In this document: piece by piece, positions 32,428 to 43,000 of the stretch
Layout of the letters: each line of letters opens with the position of its first letter
How positions within the stretch are numbered: position 1 is the first letter of the stretch
Source: Atopobiaceae bacterium
Lineage (GTDB): Bacteria; Actinomycetota; Coriobacteriia; Coriobacteriales; Atopobiaceae
Reading direction: 5' to 3'
Assembly: GCA_017652285.1 (NCBI GenBank)
Contig: JAGCBF010000341.1
Coordinates: forward strand, 1-64,000
Length of the DNA: 64,000 nt
The notes under the pieces: model-generated
What the model was told of the DNA's origin: nothing
Databases searched by the model: none
What the model saw: the letters and a program-made list of their open reading frames with translations, nothing else
Made by a program: the position numbers and the translations under genes

Positions 32428-35400
32428 CTAACCAAAGGCGTAGCGGGCGACGATGCCGGTTTCCACGGCAAAGAAGGCGCATTCCACGCGACTGAAGCCA
32501 AGTGACAGGAGCACGCTGGCATACAACTCGGCCTGGGCGGCATGGCGGGCATGCACCTGCTCGGGACCTAACCCGACGTCGCCCGTCTTGTAGTCCACGA
32601 CAAGTGCCGGTCCCTCGCAGGCAGTGCCCGTCGTGCACAAAAGGTCGATGGCACCCTCCGCATACGCCCCGTGCGGACTTCCGCCCGACGGTGCAAAGAA
32701 CGGCACCTCCGCGCGAACCACGTTCCACGACAAGGCCTCCTTGCGCAGCTCGCTTGTACGCCACCGCTCCAACGCCGCATCAAGCCGCACACGCTGCCGC
32801 GCCGACAGGTTCCAACGCCGGCACAGCGCCTCCACACGCTCGGGACTCGGGTCCGCCCCGGTCTGCACCATGGTCTGGGCGATCATATGGAAGGCGGACC
32901 CCAAGTTGGTGGCCTTGTCCTCATCCGACGCCAGCGGCTCGCCCGCTGCCTGCGCGTCGCGCTCCTCGCGCGGCGGGAGCTTGGGTTGCCGACCACGTAC
33001 ATTCGAATCCGACGACTCCAAGCCCGCCAAGGCTGAGCTGTAGCTAAACACGTCCTCGCGCGCCCGCAACGTGCGCGCCGTTAGACATCCCACCGCTTCC
33101 ATGGGATACAGCGCCACCTCGCGCGGCTCGTCCGACAAGCCCTCCGCGCTGCCGACCTTATCGTCTGCAAACAGCGACGCCATGGCGCCGCCGTCATCGA
33201 TGACGATGGGGTCGTTCTTCTCGCGCGTAAGGGCGACATGGCGGACTAGCGCCGGCTCCGTGCCGCCGTAGTCGACCATGCACTGCCCCGCCGGAGGCAG
33301 CTCGGGCAAATCGCCCTCGAACAGTGCCCGCGTAACGCCCTCAGCAAGCTCGGAGGATATGCCCGACTTTGATGTCGCGACGCTCATCGCGAGCACCAGC
33401 GCCTCACGCGCACGGGTAAGGGCCACATAGAGCAGGCGTGCCTTCTCCTGTCCGTCGTCGTCGGCGTTGCGCGCGCAGATGTCGTAGGCCAGCGAGGCCA
33501 GGTCGTCGGACAACGTGTCCTCGGTCATGTCGTCCACCTTGGTACCGCCCGGCGTGATGACCACGCTCTTTGCGCCGTCACCCGCAGCGGCCGACCACAC
33601 GCCTGAGTCGCGCCGCGGATTGTTCCAGCACTCCGCCACCGCCACCACGGGATACTCAAGCCCCTTGGACGCGTGAATCGTCATGACGCGCACGGTGTCG
33701 CGCTCGGCACCGGCAAGCGATGCGGGCGGCACCTTGGAGACCTCGAGCCAATGGGCGAACTCCGACGCCGCACGCGAGGGACCCAAGCCAAGCTCGTCCG
33801 TAAGGTCGCGAATGTAGCGCACCGCCGCGAGCACGTTTGCCTCTCGCGCGGCACCTTCCGCTCCCTGCGCCTCCAGCCGAGAAAGCCAGCCGGAGTCACG
33901 CAGCACGTCCATGCATACGTCTGCCACCGGTTTTGTGGCGACGGAGGCCAAAGCGGCCATGAGCACGTCGTGCGCGTGCTGCAAGCGCGCGCTGGGCCTT
34001 GCGTCGCCATACAGCTCAAGCGACTCGAGCCCGCGGTCGATGGTCCGCTTGGTGGGAGCGTCCAGCCGCTGCTGCCTGCGCGAGCCCAACTGCAAGAAGT
34101 CGTTGGCGTCGAGCTCGAACATGTCGCTGGAAAGCAGGGGGAACAACCCCGACTGGGTGTCGTGCGGGTTGGCGAGCGTGCGCAGCAGCGCCAGCATGAC
34201 TCCCACCTCCGGCGCCTTGGTAAACGTGGAGCCGCCCGTGACCACGCACTCCAGTCCGCGGTTGCGCAAGGCGTCGATGTAGAGGTCCGCATGGGTGGTC
34301 GACCCAAGGAGAAGCGCCATGTCGCCAGCCGACTCCCCCGCGTTGCGATACCACGCCAACCGATCGGCCACCTGCTGCGCAAGCACCTCCACGCGCCGCC
34401 CGCCCACGCGTCCGCGCGAGCTGGCAACCTCCACGCAGATCCTTGGCAAGGAACGCGCGTGGTAGCCGTCCTTGCGCGTGGGGCTGGGGTCAAGATGCAT
34501 GAATCCCCTAAGCACGCCATGGACCCCGCCGCAGACCTTGTCCACGAACGAAAGCACGTCCGGCGCGCTGCGATAGTTGACGTCCAGCCGCACGTGACCC
34601 GCCTCGTCCACGCGCGTGCCGCGCTCGTTGAACACGGCCACGTCCGCCCCGCGAAAGCGATAGATCGACTGCTGGGCGTCGCCCACCGTGGCGAGGTGGC
34701 GCGGGTCCTCGCTGCCGTCTCCCCCAGCCAAAAGCGATATGAGCTTGAGCTGCTTCGTGTCGGTATCCTGGAACTCGTCCACCATCACGAGCTTGAAGCG
34801 ACCCGCATAGCGCCGAGCCACGGACTCGTTTTGCTGCACGGCGCGCAGCGCCAGCGTGACAAGATCGTCGTTGTCCAACAGCGACAACGAGCGTTTGAGC
34901 TCGTCGTAGCATGCATCGGTGCGCTGCGCCAGGTCCAGCAAAAACGGTGTGAACTCGTGCACCTGCTCCAGCGCCACGAGCACGCGGGTATGCGCGAGCT
35001 CGGCCTTCGCGTCGCCCAGAACGTCCGCGATCGCCTTGGAGCTCCGCGGCATCTTGCAGGATTCCAACGCCTCAGCGGCGCGGGCGACCGTTCGCTCGCC
35101 GGGAGCCAGCTCGGCAAAGGCATGCAGGGCCTCCAGCGAAGGCAGCACCGCGTTTTGCGCCGAGGCGGTAAGCTTTGCCGACGCCAGCGCCTCGTACGAG
35201 CGGGTGAGGTCCGCCATCTGCCGCGCAATGTGGCCGCCACTTCCAAACCGCAGGTCATCGAACCCGTTGGCGCACGAGTGAGCCACCTGCACGAGCGCCA
35301 GCACGCGAAGCACCACGCCACCGTACGTAAGGTCCTCAAACGCACGCGCCTCGGGCGAGCCCGCACCCGCCGACCTGCGCGCCGCGCCGACCACCTGCTC

Positions 35401-35826
35401 CACCGCCTGCTCGACGAGCTCGTCCTCGCGGTGCGTGCCGCACACGCCAAACTCGGGGTCGAGCCCCAGGTCCAGCGCGTTGCGCCGCAGGATGCGCCCG
35501 CACATGCCGTGGATGGTGCTTATCCATGCGGAATCGACCGCCAACGCGGCGTCGCGCATGCCTGCCGCTCGCAACGTGGCACGCACGCGCTCCTTGATCT
35601 CTTGCGCGGCGGCGTTGGTAAACGTGATGACCAGCACTTGGTCCAAGCTGGAAAGAAACGCCTTGCCATCCGCCCCGGAGCCCTCGGACAAGGCCCAGGC
35701 GACGCGACGCGTAAGGGTAAACGTCTTGCCCGAGCCCGCGCCGGCCTCAACGAACAGGGGGTCGTCAAGCGTCGTGGCAATGGTGCGCTGGGAATCGTTA
35801 AGCGTGGAAAGGTCTACTCCGCTCAT
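32428..35826 (-). CDS. addA: AddA-type helicase-nuclease subunit
   Basis: The AddAB complex processes double-strand breaks for RecA loading. This 1,132-residue subunit is an SF1A helicase fused to a nuclease. Walker A EAGAGSGKTFTLTRR lies near 27-41, the Q-motif SQRTIA just before it, motif II MVDEFQDTD near 350, motif V/VI region HASKGLEYPVV near 720, and the RecB-type nuclease core ALVVDYKTGD near 1080. An upstream GGAGG supports the ATG at 35826. Start and addB stop overlap as ATGA. UvrD-like helicases with fused nuclease (for example PcrA relatives) are less likely given the addB neighbour. Confidence 0.9.
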   Translation of the reverse strand: MSGVDLSTLNDSQRTIATTLDDPLFVEAGAGSGKTFTLTRRVAWALSEGSGADGKAFLSSLDQVLVITFTNAAAQEIKERVRATLRAAGMRDAALAVDSAWISTIHGMCGRILRRNALDLGLDPEFGVCGTHREDELVEQAVEQVVGAARRSAGAGSPEARAFEDLTYGGVVLRVLALVQVAHSCANGFDDLRFGSGGHIARQMADLTRSYEALASAKLTASAQNAVLPSLEALHAFAELAPGERTVARAAEALESCKMPRSSKAIADVLGDAKAELAHTRVLVALEQVHEFTPFLLDLAQRTDACYDELKRSLSLLDNDDLVTLALRAVQQNESVARRYAGRFKLVMVDEFQDTDTKQLKLISLLAGGDGSEDPRHLATVGDAQQSIYRFRGADVAVFNERGTRVDEAGHVRLDVNYRSAPDVLSFVDKVCGGVHGVLRGFMHLDPSPTRKDGYHARSLPRICVEVASSRGRVGGRRVEVLAQQVADRLAWYRNAGESAGDMALLLGSTTHADLYIDALRNRGLECVVTGGSTFTKAPEVGVMLALLRTLANPHDTQSGLFPLLSSDMFELDANDFLQLGSRRQQRLDAPTKRTIDRGLESLELYGDARPSARLQHAHDVLMAALASVATKPVADVCMDVLRDSGWLSRLEAQGAEGAAREANVLAAVRYIRDLTDELGLGPSRAASEFAHWLEVSKVPPASLAGAERDTVRVMTIHASKGLEYPVVAVAECWNNPRRDSGVWSAAAGDGAKSVVITPGGTKVDDMTEDTLSDDLASLAYDICARNADDDGQEKARLLYVALTRAREALVLAMSVATSKSGISSELAEGVTRALFEGDLPELPPAGQCMVDYGGTEPALVRHVALTREKNDPIVIDDGGAMASLFADDKVGSAEGLSDEPREVALYPMEAVGCLTARTLRAREDVFSYSSALAGLESSDSNVRGRQPKLPPREERDAQAAGEPLASDEDKATNLGSAFHMIAQTMVQTGADPSPERVEALCRRWNLSARQRVRLDAALERWRTSELRKEALSWNVVRAEVPFFAPSGGSPHGAYAEGAIDLLCTTGTACEGPALVVDYKTGDVGLGPEQVHARHAAQAELYASVLLSLGFSRVECAFFAVETGIVARYAFG

Positions 35827-38800
35827 CGCGTCATCCTCCGTTCGCAATTGAGCACCGGACAATACGAGCACGCGTTGGCATCTACTGGGTCCGCCTCAAT
35901 ACGGCCGGCACGCAGCCGCTCCACCTTTTGAGCGACCGCCTGCTCCGTGGCAGCAAGAAGCGCCTTCATGCCGTGCGCGTCGTGCTGCCCAAAGTCATTG
36001 TCTCGCGGAACCGACACCTGCTTGGTGCCCATCTTGGTAAGGTGCCCGCCAAAGACCGCGTCTGCAAACAGCTCGTCCACGGCACCGCTCAGCACGTGCG
36101 TTCCACGCGTTCCCAAATACAGGGCCCCGACCACCTCGAGGTCGGGAAACGCCCGCTGCACGACCTGCGCGTACATGAGCGACTGGATCCTTCGCGGGAG
36201 CTCGAACGTACCCTCTTGCGCACCGTCCTTGTCAAATGCCGCGTATTCCGAGAAGAACCCCGCCGGCCCCTTGTGCTTGTAGTCTATGATGACCGCCTTG
36301 CCCTGGGCGTTGACGTCGATTCTGTCCACCGTGCCCGTTACCGCCACGCCCGCGTAGCGCGCGCGGGGCAAAGAGGGCAGCCCCGGCTGCGTGCGCGTGT
36401 GCTTGCCGCGACCAAACTCCCATTCAAACGCCCGGGGCTCGAATCCCTTGAGCCTGCACGACACGTAGTCGAGCGTAGACAAAAGATCGCGACGCAGACG
36501 ATCCGTCTGACCCTCCTCCGACGAGCTGTGCGCAATGAGCGCCTGGTAGGCGGCCCGCCCACCGACCCTCATGTATTGGTGCTCCAGATGTAGCGAAAAG
36601 TTGGCATCCAGCACCTCGCGCGCGTGCGCCAGGCCATCCTGGTTGGACTCGTCCAGATTGGCGCAGCCCTCCTCAAAGAGCTGCGCATAGGTGAGCTCGA
36701 GCACGCGATGCGCAAACGTGCCCATCTCCAGCGGGCTGAATCCCGCGTCGTTGTCGCCTAGGCGCAAGCGCCTGAGGCTGAACCACTTGAGGGGGCACTC
36801 AAGGTACGACTCGATCTGAGACGCAGAGAGCACCGGCAGCCCACCGGGCAGCTCCGCCATGCCCTCCTGCGGAACCACCACTAGCGAGCGCAGCCCGTCG
36901 TCGATGTTTCCCGCACGCGTCGGGGTCTCAACCTCAACGGGGACGGGCGCGACGCCAGCCGCAGACACGTTCTTGCGCGCCTCGTCCTCCGCCAGCCCCG
37001 TGGCCGACGGCCGTTCACCGTACGCCGCCAACAGCTCCGTGAGCATGACCGCCGGATACGTTTCGTGCGAGTCGGCCGAGAAGAGCGTGCGCTCCAAAAG
37101 CAGCTCGCACGTGGGCAGGGAGCACAGCCTATGGAACTGCGCCCGCTGTGCAGCCAACGCGTTTACCTGCGGCTCGATGCCCAGCGCCAGCAACATGCCG
37201 CTTAGGAGGTCGTCGTTCGAGCCCGGCGCGTACTCCGTGGACGTCAGCCCACAAAGCATTGCCACCTCCACCGATCCCGGTGTCATCGACGCCGCTTGGC
37301 CACGCGAGCACAGCGTCACCGTAGCCCGCGGCGAGCCCTTTTGGGCGGGCACCTCCAGCTTTTGCCGAATGCTCATGGAGCTCAGCAGCAACTCGGCCTG
37401 GTCGACAAGCTGCTGGAGCGACACCGAGTCCCGCACGGTGGGGTCGGCCGTGATCCCAAGCTCCTTGAGCGTGCCGGCAGCCGACATGATTGCCGCAAGT
37501 ACCTGCACGGACTCGTCTTCCGCAAGCTCAACGACCCTATCCTGCCGGTTCTGCGCCGCGCCTGCCGCCACAAGAGGCGCAAGCAGCTTGGATGCCGCGG
37601 AACCCAAGCGCCCACGCAAGAGCTCGCGCGTGGCGCGCTCCACGGGATCAGACGTCAGCTTGGCGCTCATCAGCTGCGCGAGCACGTCCGCAGGCGACAA
37701 TAGCCGGTCCCCTCGCCAGACCAGGTCCAAGGACCGCGCCTTGTGTGGCTCAACGCACGCGACCCCCGAAAGCAGAAAGTCCGTTAGCTCCTTGGGCGGC
37801 CACCAATCCATGGTGCCCAGGCGCACGAGGGAGCCGTCCTTGCCCTCGACAGGCTCCGGCCACGTGGCGTCGAGCGCCACCAGATGCGCCACGGTCCTCG
37901 CGTACCCCATAAAGGCACGACCAGCCTGGGTAGACAACACGGGCGTCGACAGGTCCGCGCGCACGGTCATCCCACGATTCACCAGCTTTGGGACAAGCTC
38001 TTGCCAGGCACGTCGCACGTCGGGCACGACCGCCGCCACGGCAGGCGAGCCGTCCAGCTCGTTTGCCACGCGCACGACCTCCCGCGCCATGAGCTCCGCC
38101 TCGGCGAGCGGGCCCGACGCCTCCAACAGGTGCACGGCACCCGCAGGCTCGACGACCCCCTCGTCGACGCCAAACAGCCCACCGAGCAGCTCGTTGAGCT
38201 CTGGCGCGCGCTTAAGCGGCGCGCGTGGCTCGTCGTCCACAAGTGCCGTCTTTGCCCCCAAGGCACGGGCTTCCTGACTCACGAGCTCCGCAGACAAGCA
38301 CGCGAGCTCGTAAGCCGGGCCCTCTTGCCGTGGCCGCAGCATCGTTACCTCAGTCACCAAAGAAAGACGTGCCACGAACGCGCGCTCCGCACGAGGCAGC
38401 GCGTTGAAGCCCGCCACGACGACCTGCGGAACAGACACGCCGGCCTCACGCAGGGAAGACGGCAAGGACACCATGACGGTAGCGCCCTCCACCAGGCCCT
38501 TCTCGCCCAGTATGCGCTCGTAGGACCCAAGGCGCGCCAGGGCCGCGCGCTCGGCTTTTGTCAAGTCGGCGTCAGGTGCGTCCACGGCGTCCGCCACCCA
38601 CGGCAAACAGCGCTCCGCAAGCTGGCACATCAGCCTGATCGTGCCCGGTGCCGCGTCATCCCCCAGCACCTCGCGCATAAGAAGCATGCGCTGCGCCGTA
38701 TCGACCACGCGCCGCCCGTCTCCCCACAGGTCCCACAGGTCCCGAGCCCACGACCGAGGCGTGGCGACGCTAACGCCCAACCCCAGGCCCTGGTCCGCAA

Positions 38801-38942
38801 GCTCCTTTTGCACCTGCAGCGCCTCGTCAAAGGAGGGCACCAGCACCACCGCCTCACCGCCACGCACGCCCGTGCGTACCAGGGCAATGACGGCCTCCCC
38901 CGCAATGTGTTCGTCGTCGGTGCAACAAACGGTAAGCGACAT
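35823..38942 (-). CDS. addB: AddB-type nuclease subunit
   Basis: The 1,039-residue protein is the partner of AddA. The C-terminal nuclease has VIIDYKHKG near 885 and an iron-sulfur cluster set: one Cys in YLECPLKWF near 712 and three in CSYCPVLNC near 1025-1033, the spacing known for AddB. The N-terminal helicase-like region (VLVPSFDEALQVQKEL) shows no Walker A motif where one would be expected, so only nuclease and scaffold roles are likely, as in AddB proteins with inactive motor domains. The ATG at 38942 has AGAGGAAG upstream; the longer frame from 39011 has a repeated HGTPN leader that looks non-coding. Confidence 0.87.
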   Translation of the reverse strand: MSLTVCCTDDEHIAGEAVIALVRTGVRGGEAVVLVPSFDEALQVQKELADQGLGLGVSVATPRSWARDLWDLWGDGRRVVDTAQRMLLMREVLGDDAAPGTIRLMCQLAERCLPWVADAVDAPDADLTKAERAALARLGSYERILGEKGLVEGATVMVSLPSSLREAGVSVPQVVVAGFNALPRAERAFVARLSLVTEVTMLRPRQEGPAYELACLSAELVSQEARALGAKTALVDDEPRAPLKRAPELNELLGGLFGVDEGVVEPAGAVHLLEASGPLAEAELMAREVVRVANELDGSPAVAAVVPDVRRAWQELVPKLVNRGMTVRADLSTPVLSTQAGRAFMGYARTVAHLVALDATWPEPVEGKDGSLVRLGTMDWWPPKELTDFLLSGVACVEPHKARSLDLVWRGDRLLSPADVLAQLMSAKLTSDPVERATRELLRGRLGSAASKLLAPLVAAGAAQNRQDRVVELAEDESVQVLAAIMSAAGTLKELGITADPTVRDSVSLQQLVDQAELLLSSMSIRQKLEVPAQKGSPRATVTLCSRGQAASMTPGSVEVAMLCGLTSTEYAPGSNDDLLSGMLLALGIEPQVNALAAQRAQFHRLCSLPTCELLLERTLFSADSHETYPAVMLTELLAAYGERPSATGLAEDEARKNVSAAGVAPVPVEVETPTRAGNIDDGLRSLVVVPQEGMAELPGGLPVLSASQIESYLECPLKWFSLRRLRLGDNDAGFSPLEMGTFAHRVLELTYAQLFEEGCANLDESNQDGLAHAREVLDANFSLHLEHQYMRVGGRAAYQALIAHSSSEEGQTDRLRRDLLSTLDYVSCRLKGFEPRAFEWEFGRGKHTRTQPGLPSLPRARYAGVAVTGTVDRIDVNAQGKAVIIDYKHKGPAGFFSEYAAFDKDGAQEGTFELPRRIQSLMYAQVVQRAFPDLEVVGALYLGTRGTHVLSGAVDELFADAVFGGHLTKMGTKQVSVPRDNDFGQHDAHGMKALLAATEQAVAQKVERLRAGRIEADPVDANACSYCPVLNCERRMTR

Positions 38943-39089
38943 ACGGCTTCCTCTCTTGCCAAGTCTGTTTGGCGTCCCATGATTTGGTGTCCCATGATAA
39001 ACCATGTGCAAGACAAGAACTGCACTCGTCGCCCCGCGCGCAAAGCTGGCGGCTCCCCGCGGGTGGCCGCGCCTCTCTTGGTTCTTTTG

Positions 39090-39404
39090 CTAGTGGTCGA
39101 GCTTGTCGAATACGAGCCTGTACCCGCCATTGGTGCCGTTGAGGCATTTGGAGACCCGACTCACCGTTGTGGACGACGCGCCCGTCAGTCTGGAGACCAT
39201 GACGTACGAAAGGCCCTCGTTTAGCAGCTTTGCGACCGCAAGGCGCTGGGCTAGGTCCTGGAGTTCCTTTGCGGTGAGCAAATCACGCAGCAAAAGCCTC
39301 ATTTCCTCGCGTTCGCCAACCGCGCACAGGGCATCAAGCAATTGGTCTGTTAGGTCGCTTCCGTCTGCGGGTGTCATGCGCTCGCCGCCCAAAGGTCGTA
39401 GCAT
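39090..39404 (-). CDS. TrpR-like protein, YerC/YecD family
   Basis: The 104-residue protein has the TrpR-fold helix-turn-helix pattern of YerC/YecD: LLRDLLTAKELQDLAQRLAVAKLLNEGLSYVMVSRLTGASSTTVSRVSKCL. The TTVSR recognition helix is complete. Its function is not established, but a DNA-binding role is expected. ATG codons at 39404 and 39377 are both possible. It is 147 bp upstream of addB on the same strand. Confidence 0.85.
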   Translation of the reverse strand: MLRPLGGERMTPADGSDLTDQLLDALCAVGEREEMRLLLRDLLTAKELQDLAQRLAVAKLLNEGLSYVMVSRLTGASSTTVSRVSKCLNGTNGGYRLVFDKLDH

Positions 39405-39587
39405 CCGTTATGAATCTGCCTACACTTTACCCCATTCCGGCAAAAAACGACGCGACACGTACGGCAAAGGGGGTTTGTCGTTTTTGTCAAAAGAAGCCAA
39501 GCTCCTTTGCCGTTGGCGGTTCGTCTTTTTGCCGGGCTGCGCTACAATCTGCATTGCTGCAAAAGGCATAAGATGACAGGAGGAAGC

Positions 39588-39953
39588 ATGAACTTCATAC
39601 TAACGTGGCTGGTAACGGCCGTTGCGGCGGCATTTGCAACGTGGATGGTGCCTGGCATGCAGGTAATGGGTGGCTATATGGGCATAATCACGTTTGCGCT
39701 GGCAATAGCTTTGGTCAACGCGAGCGTCCGACCCATCATGCACTTGGTCTCGCTACCCATTACCATCCTTACGCTGGGCATTTTTCATTTGGTGGTCAAC
39801 GCGCTCGCGCTCAACATAGCCAGCTGGCTGTCGCTCAACCTGTTCAACGTCGGCGTGTACGTGGTGGATTTTTGGGCCGCCCTCTGGGGGTCGATCGTAA
39901 TATCCATCGTCTCTGCCATCGTTGGCTCCATCGTTGGAGTGGACGAGAACTAG
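39588..39953 (+). CDS. Phage holin family 4-like membrane protein
   Basis: The 121-residue protein has four hydrophobic helices and the pattern ALVNASVRPIMHLVSLPITILTLGIFHLVVNALAL, characteristic of the conserved YvlD/phage-holin-4 superfamily of chromosomal membrane proteins. Despite the name, these are usually not phage genes, and none lie nearby. Function is unknown. AGGAGG directly precedes the ATG at 39588, so the longer frame from 39507 is not used. Confidence 0.85.
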   Translation: MNFILTWLVTAVAAAFATWMVPGMQVMGGYMGIITFALAIALVNASVRPIMHLVSLPITILTLGIFHLVVNALALNIASWLSLNLFNVGVYVVDFWAALWGSIVISIVSAIVGSIVGVDEN

Positions 39954-39976
39954 CGCTGTAGTCCTTGTAAAAGCTT

Positions 39977-40013
39977 GCGCCCCCGTCGCCTTGCTCGAAA
40001 GCGACGGGGGCGC
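39977..40013. terminator. Strong bidirectional hairpin terminator
   Basis: A perfect 13-bp GC-rich stem (GCGCCCCCGTCGC / GCGACGGGGGCGC) with an 11-nt loop lies between the convergent genes ending at 39953 and 40053. CTCTTGT follows on the plus strand and AAGCTTTTAC on the minus strand. Confidence 0.85.
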
Positions 40014-40052
40014 CTCTTGTCTAGCGCAGACGCATTGCGCCAGCCTCCTGGC

Positions 40053-43000
40053 CTACCTTGTTCTTATTGCCGCAACGTTGGCGTTGTAGCCCAAAGGCAC
40101 GGCACCCTTGGGCAAGAGCTGCACCTCAACAGCCTCCGCTTGCTTGGAGAGGCCCACCGTGCCGGCGTCCCCGCCATCGTGCGCCCAGCCAAGCCAACCA
40201 AAGCTCTGCGAGTGCACGCGGTACCATACGCTCAGGTGATCGGCGACCTTGCCGCTGAGCCGCATCCTCACGGCCTCGAGGCGACGGGATTGTCCCGTTG
40301 TGCCAGCGACCTTGCCGTTAGCCTTGCGCGTCATCCAGCCCTTGCCCTGGGCATGCACCTCGTAGGAGATGCTGCCCTTCCAAAGCTGGGCGGGAAGCTT
40401 GATCGAGATGGCCTCGAGGCGACGGGACTTTCCCGTGGTGCCAACAAGACCGGCCGACACCTTGCCAGTCCAGCCAACGCCCTGCACGTGAGCCTTGGCA
40501 ACGGTTGCCCCGACGTATGCGGGCACTCCCTCGTCGTAGCCGGTGGGCACTTGTCCGTCGGCAAGAATCACAGCCTGGTAGGCCTCGACGCGCTTGGAGA
40601 GGCCAGCGGTGCCAGCCGGGTCGCCGTCCTTGGCCCATCCGAGCCAACCGAAGCTCTGGGAATGCACGCGATACCACACGTGGAAGCCGGCAAGGTTCTT
40701 GAGCCTCATCTGGATCGCCTCGATGCGCTTGGACTGTCCCTTGGTGCCAGACGTCTTGCCATCCTTCGCCCATGTCTTTTCCCATCCCTTGCCCTGCACG
40801 TGGGCACGGTATTCTATGGTTCCCTCGCTTGCCTTGGCCCATAGCGTCTCGAGCCGTTTTCCACGACCCGTGGTGCCGCAGGTCTTGCCGTCCTTTGCCT
40901 TGGGAAGGGTGCCGACGGACTGCGCATGTCCTCCGTACGTGAGCGATACGGCCACGGCGGGAATCTCCTCGTCCCTCGTCAAGCTACAGCGCTTGCAGGT
41001 AAAGGTGCGCGTTCCGGGCTTGCCCGCTGCCGGCTTCTTCGTCACCTTGCCCTTGTTCCAGTTGTGGCCCAGCGCAGCCACGAGCGTGTCTTCCTGCGAG
41101 ATTATCTTCGTGCACGCCTCGTCCTCAAAATACGTGTCGGTATCGGGGTCATACCAGTACTCGATGGTGCCCCCCTCGGTGCAGGTTGGTCTCTGTGCCT
41201 CAAAGTGGATGGGGTTGAAGCTCACCGGATCGGCATACGCCTTGATGGAGAAGTTGTCTATTGCGTAGCCGTTGTACGCGGGGACCATCGTTCTGACCTC
41301 GGCCAGCGCGTCGGTCCAGTCGCTCCACCCGCTCGTATCGTATGCATAGCTCTCGCCCGGATTGACCACCGCAACGCTGTAGTAGGTCATCTTTTGTTGA
41401 TTCATCGCCTCGGCCGTCGCGTTGTATTGTTCAACAACTTCCCGACCAAAACCCATGTTCACAGAGAAGCTATAGAGACGCTGGCCCGTTTCGTTGAGCT
41501 TCGACGTCGTGCTCACTATGGAGAAGCGCTTGCCCGCCGCCACCTTGAAGGGCCGGTCCAAGTCGAGCCGATGGAATCCGGCGAATTCGTAGTTGCGTGA
41601 GGTGCGCATGATCATCTCGCCATCCGTGGGGATTTTCGCGTCGTCGTTGAGCAGGTACACGGCGTACGTAACGCGCATGTTGGCTTCTGCGGTACGCGTG
41701 GAGACGCTCTTTACCTCGATGCTCTCGTCGGTACTAAACACGTTGGCCGTGCTTTGAACGTACGGCGTGCCCTGTGTGCCTAAGAACTGGGCCGTCGACG
41801 GCATGTAGTCATACTGCAAGGTGGCGAAGAACCCTTGTGCGCCCAGGTTGTACGAGAAGTCCATGGTCTCTACGCGGTCGATCGACATGTCGTAGTACGA
41901 CAGGTAGAAGTAGCCCGTATACTCGCCTTCGGCGTTCTTGGCACCATATTCCAGTCGGTTGACCACGTTGCCCAAGTCGTCCGGGCCCGCATCGGCCGTG
42001 GAGCCCCAACTGTTCTTTACGATCCAGGCGCCGTTTCCGGGAGGCGTCGTGAGCGCGATTGCCTGTTCTTCGGTAAGAGGCTTGCCCTCGTTGTCGACAA
42101 GGGGATTGCCCATGGTGTCCGTCGTGTGGGTAAACGTGCTCGCGTCGTAGTTGTCGTCCCAGCCCACGATGCAGACGCTATGGTCCCGCGACGCGGGCTC
42201 GCCTACGTACTGACAGAACAGATCGCCCAGCTCGCCATCACTTCTCGAGTACTTCTCGCCTTGGTCGGCATGATACGCAATGGACACTGCGTGACCGTTG
42301 AGCAGCTCCTGCTTTATGGCCGATATGCTTTCATTGTTGATCTGCACGGGAACGTCGTTCTGCGTGTGCCAGTACGCAGGCAGGATGTTGCCGTCCTTGA
42401 GTACAAGACCGCCGTTAAACAGGCGGTTCGACTGCCCGTTCTCGTTCGTGGCGGGAATGGACCAGTCGTCGTTTTCGCTGTACGTCACGAAGGAGGCGTT
42501 TATTTGGCGCAACTCCTCCTTCACGGCCTCGAAGTACTGTTCTTCGGTCATGTCCATGGCGGCGGCAACAGCGGCAAGGTACTCCTCGTACGACGCGTCG
42601 GCAGCCTTCGCCCACTCCTCTATCTGTGCCCTGGTCCTCTCGTCGGCATGGTCCTCGAAGTCTTGGGTGGTTGTGATGGCGTTCTTGCCCCTGTAGGGGA
42701 ATGCGAGTTCGGGCATGGGGCCAACGCCCTGCGAGAAGAGCGTGGTGATTATAATGGACTTGCCACCCGCGTTGAACACGCCACTCGGCGTGTTGTCAAA
42801 CACGTGGAGCCCCTCGCCCACCTGGGTGGGATCTTCGAGCTCCGTGATCGGCTGGAGTCCGAACCAAGTAAGATGCTTTTCGGAAAGGTCGAGTCCTGAG
42901 TCTTGGTACGTCGTGCCGTTGGCCGACAAGATCGACGTCTCGGCGGCCGCGATGCCGCCAAAAGCCCAGCAGCTTCCCCAAGGATTCTGGAACTTGACGG

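Noticed and set aside
33673-35931. 752-residue plus-strand open frame opposite addA
   Set aside because: Antisense to conserved helicase motifs, with Arg/His/Leu-rich composition and no recognised domain.
39588-39953. Prophage lysis gene
   Set aside because: The protein belongs to a holin-like superfamily common in bacterial chromosomes, and no endolysin or other phage gene is nearby.
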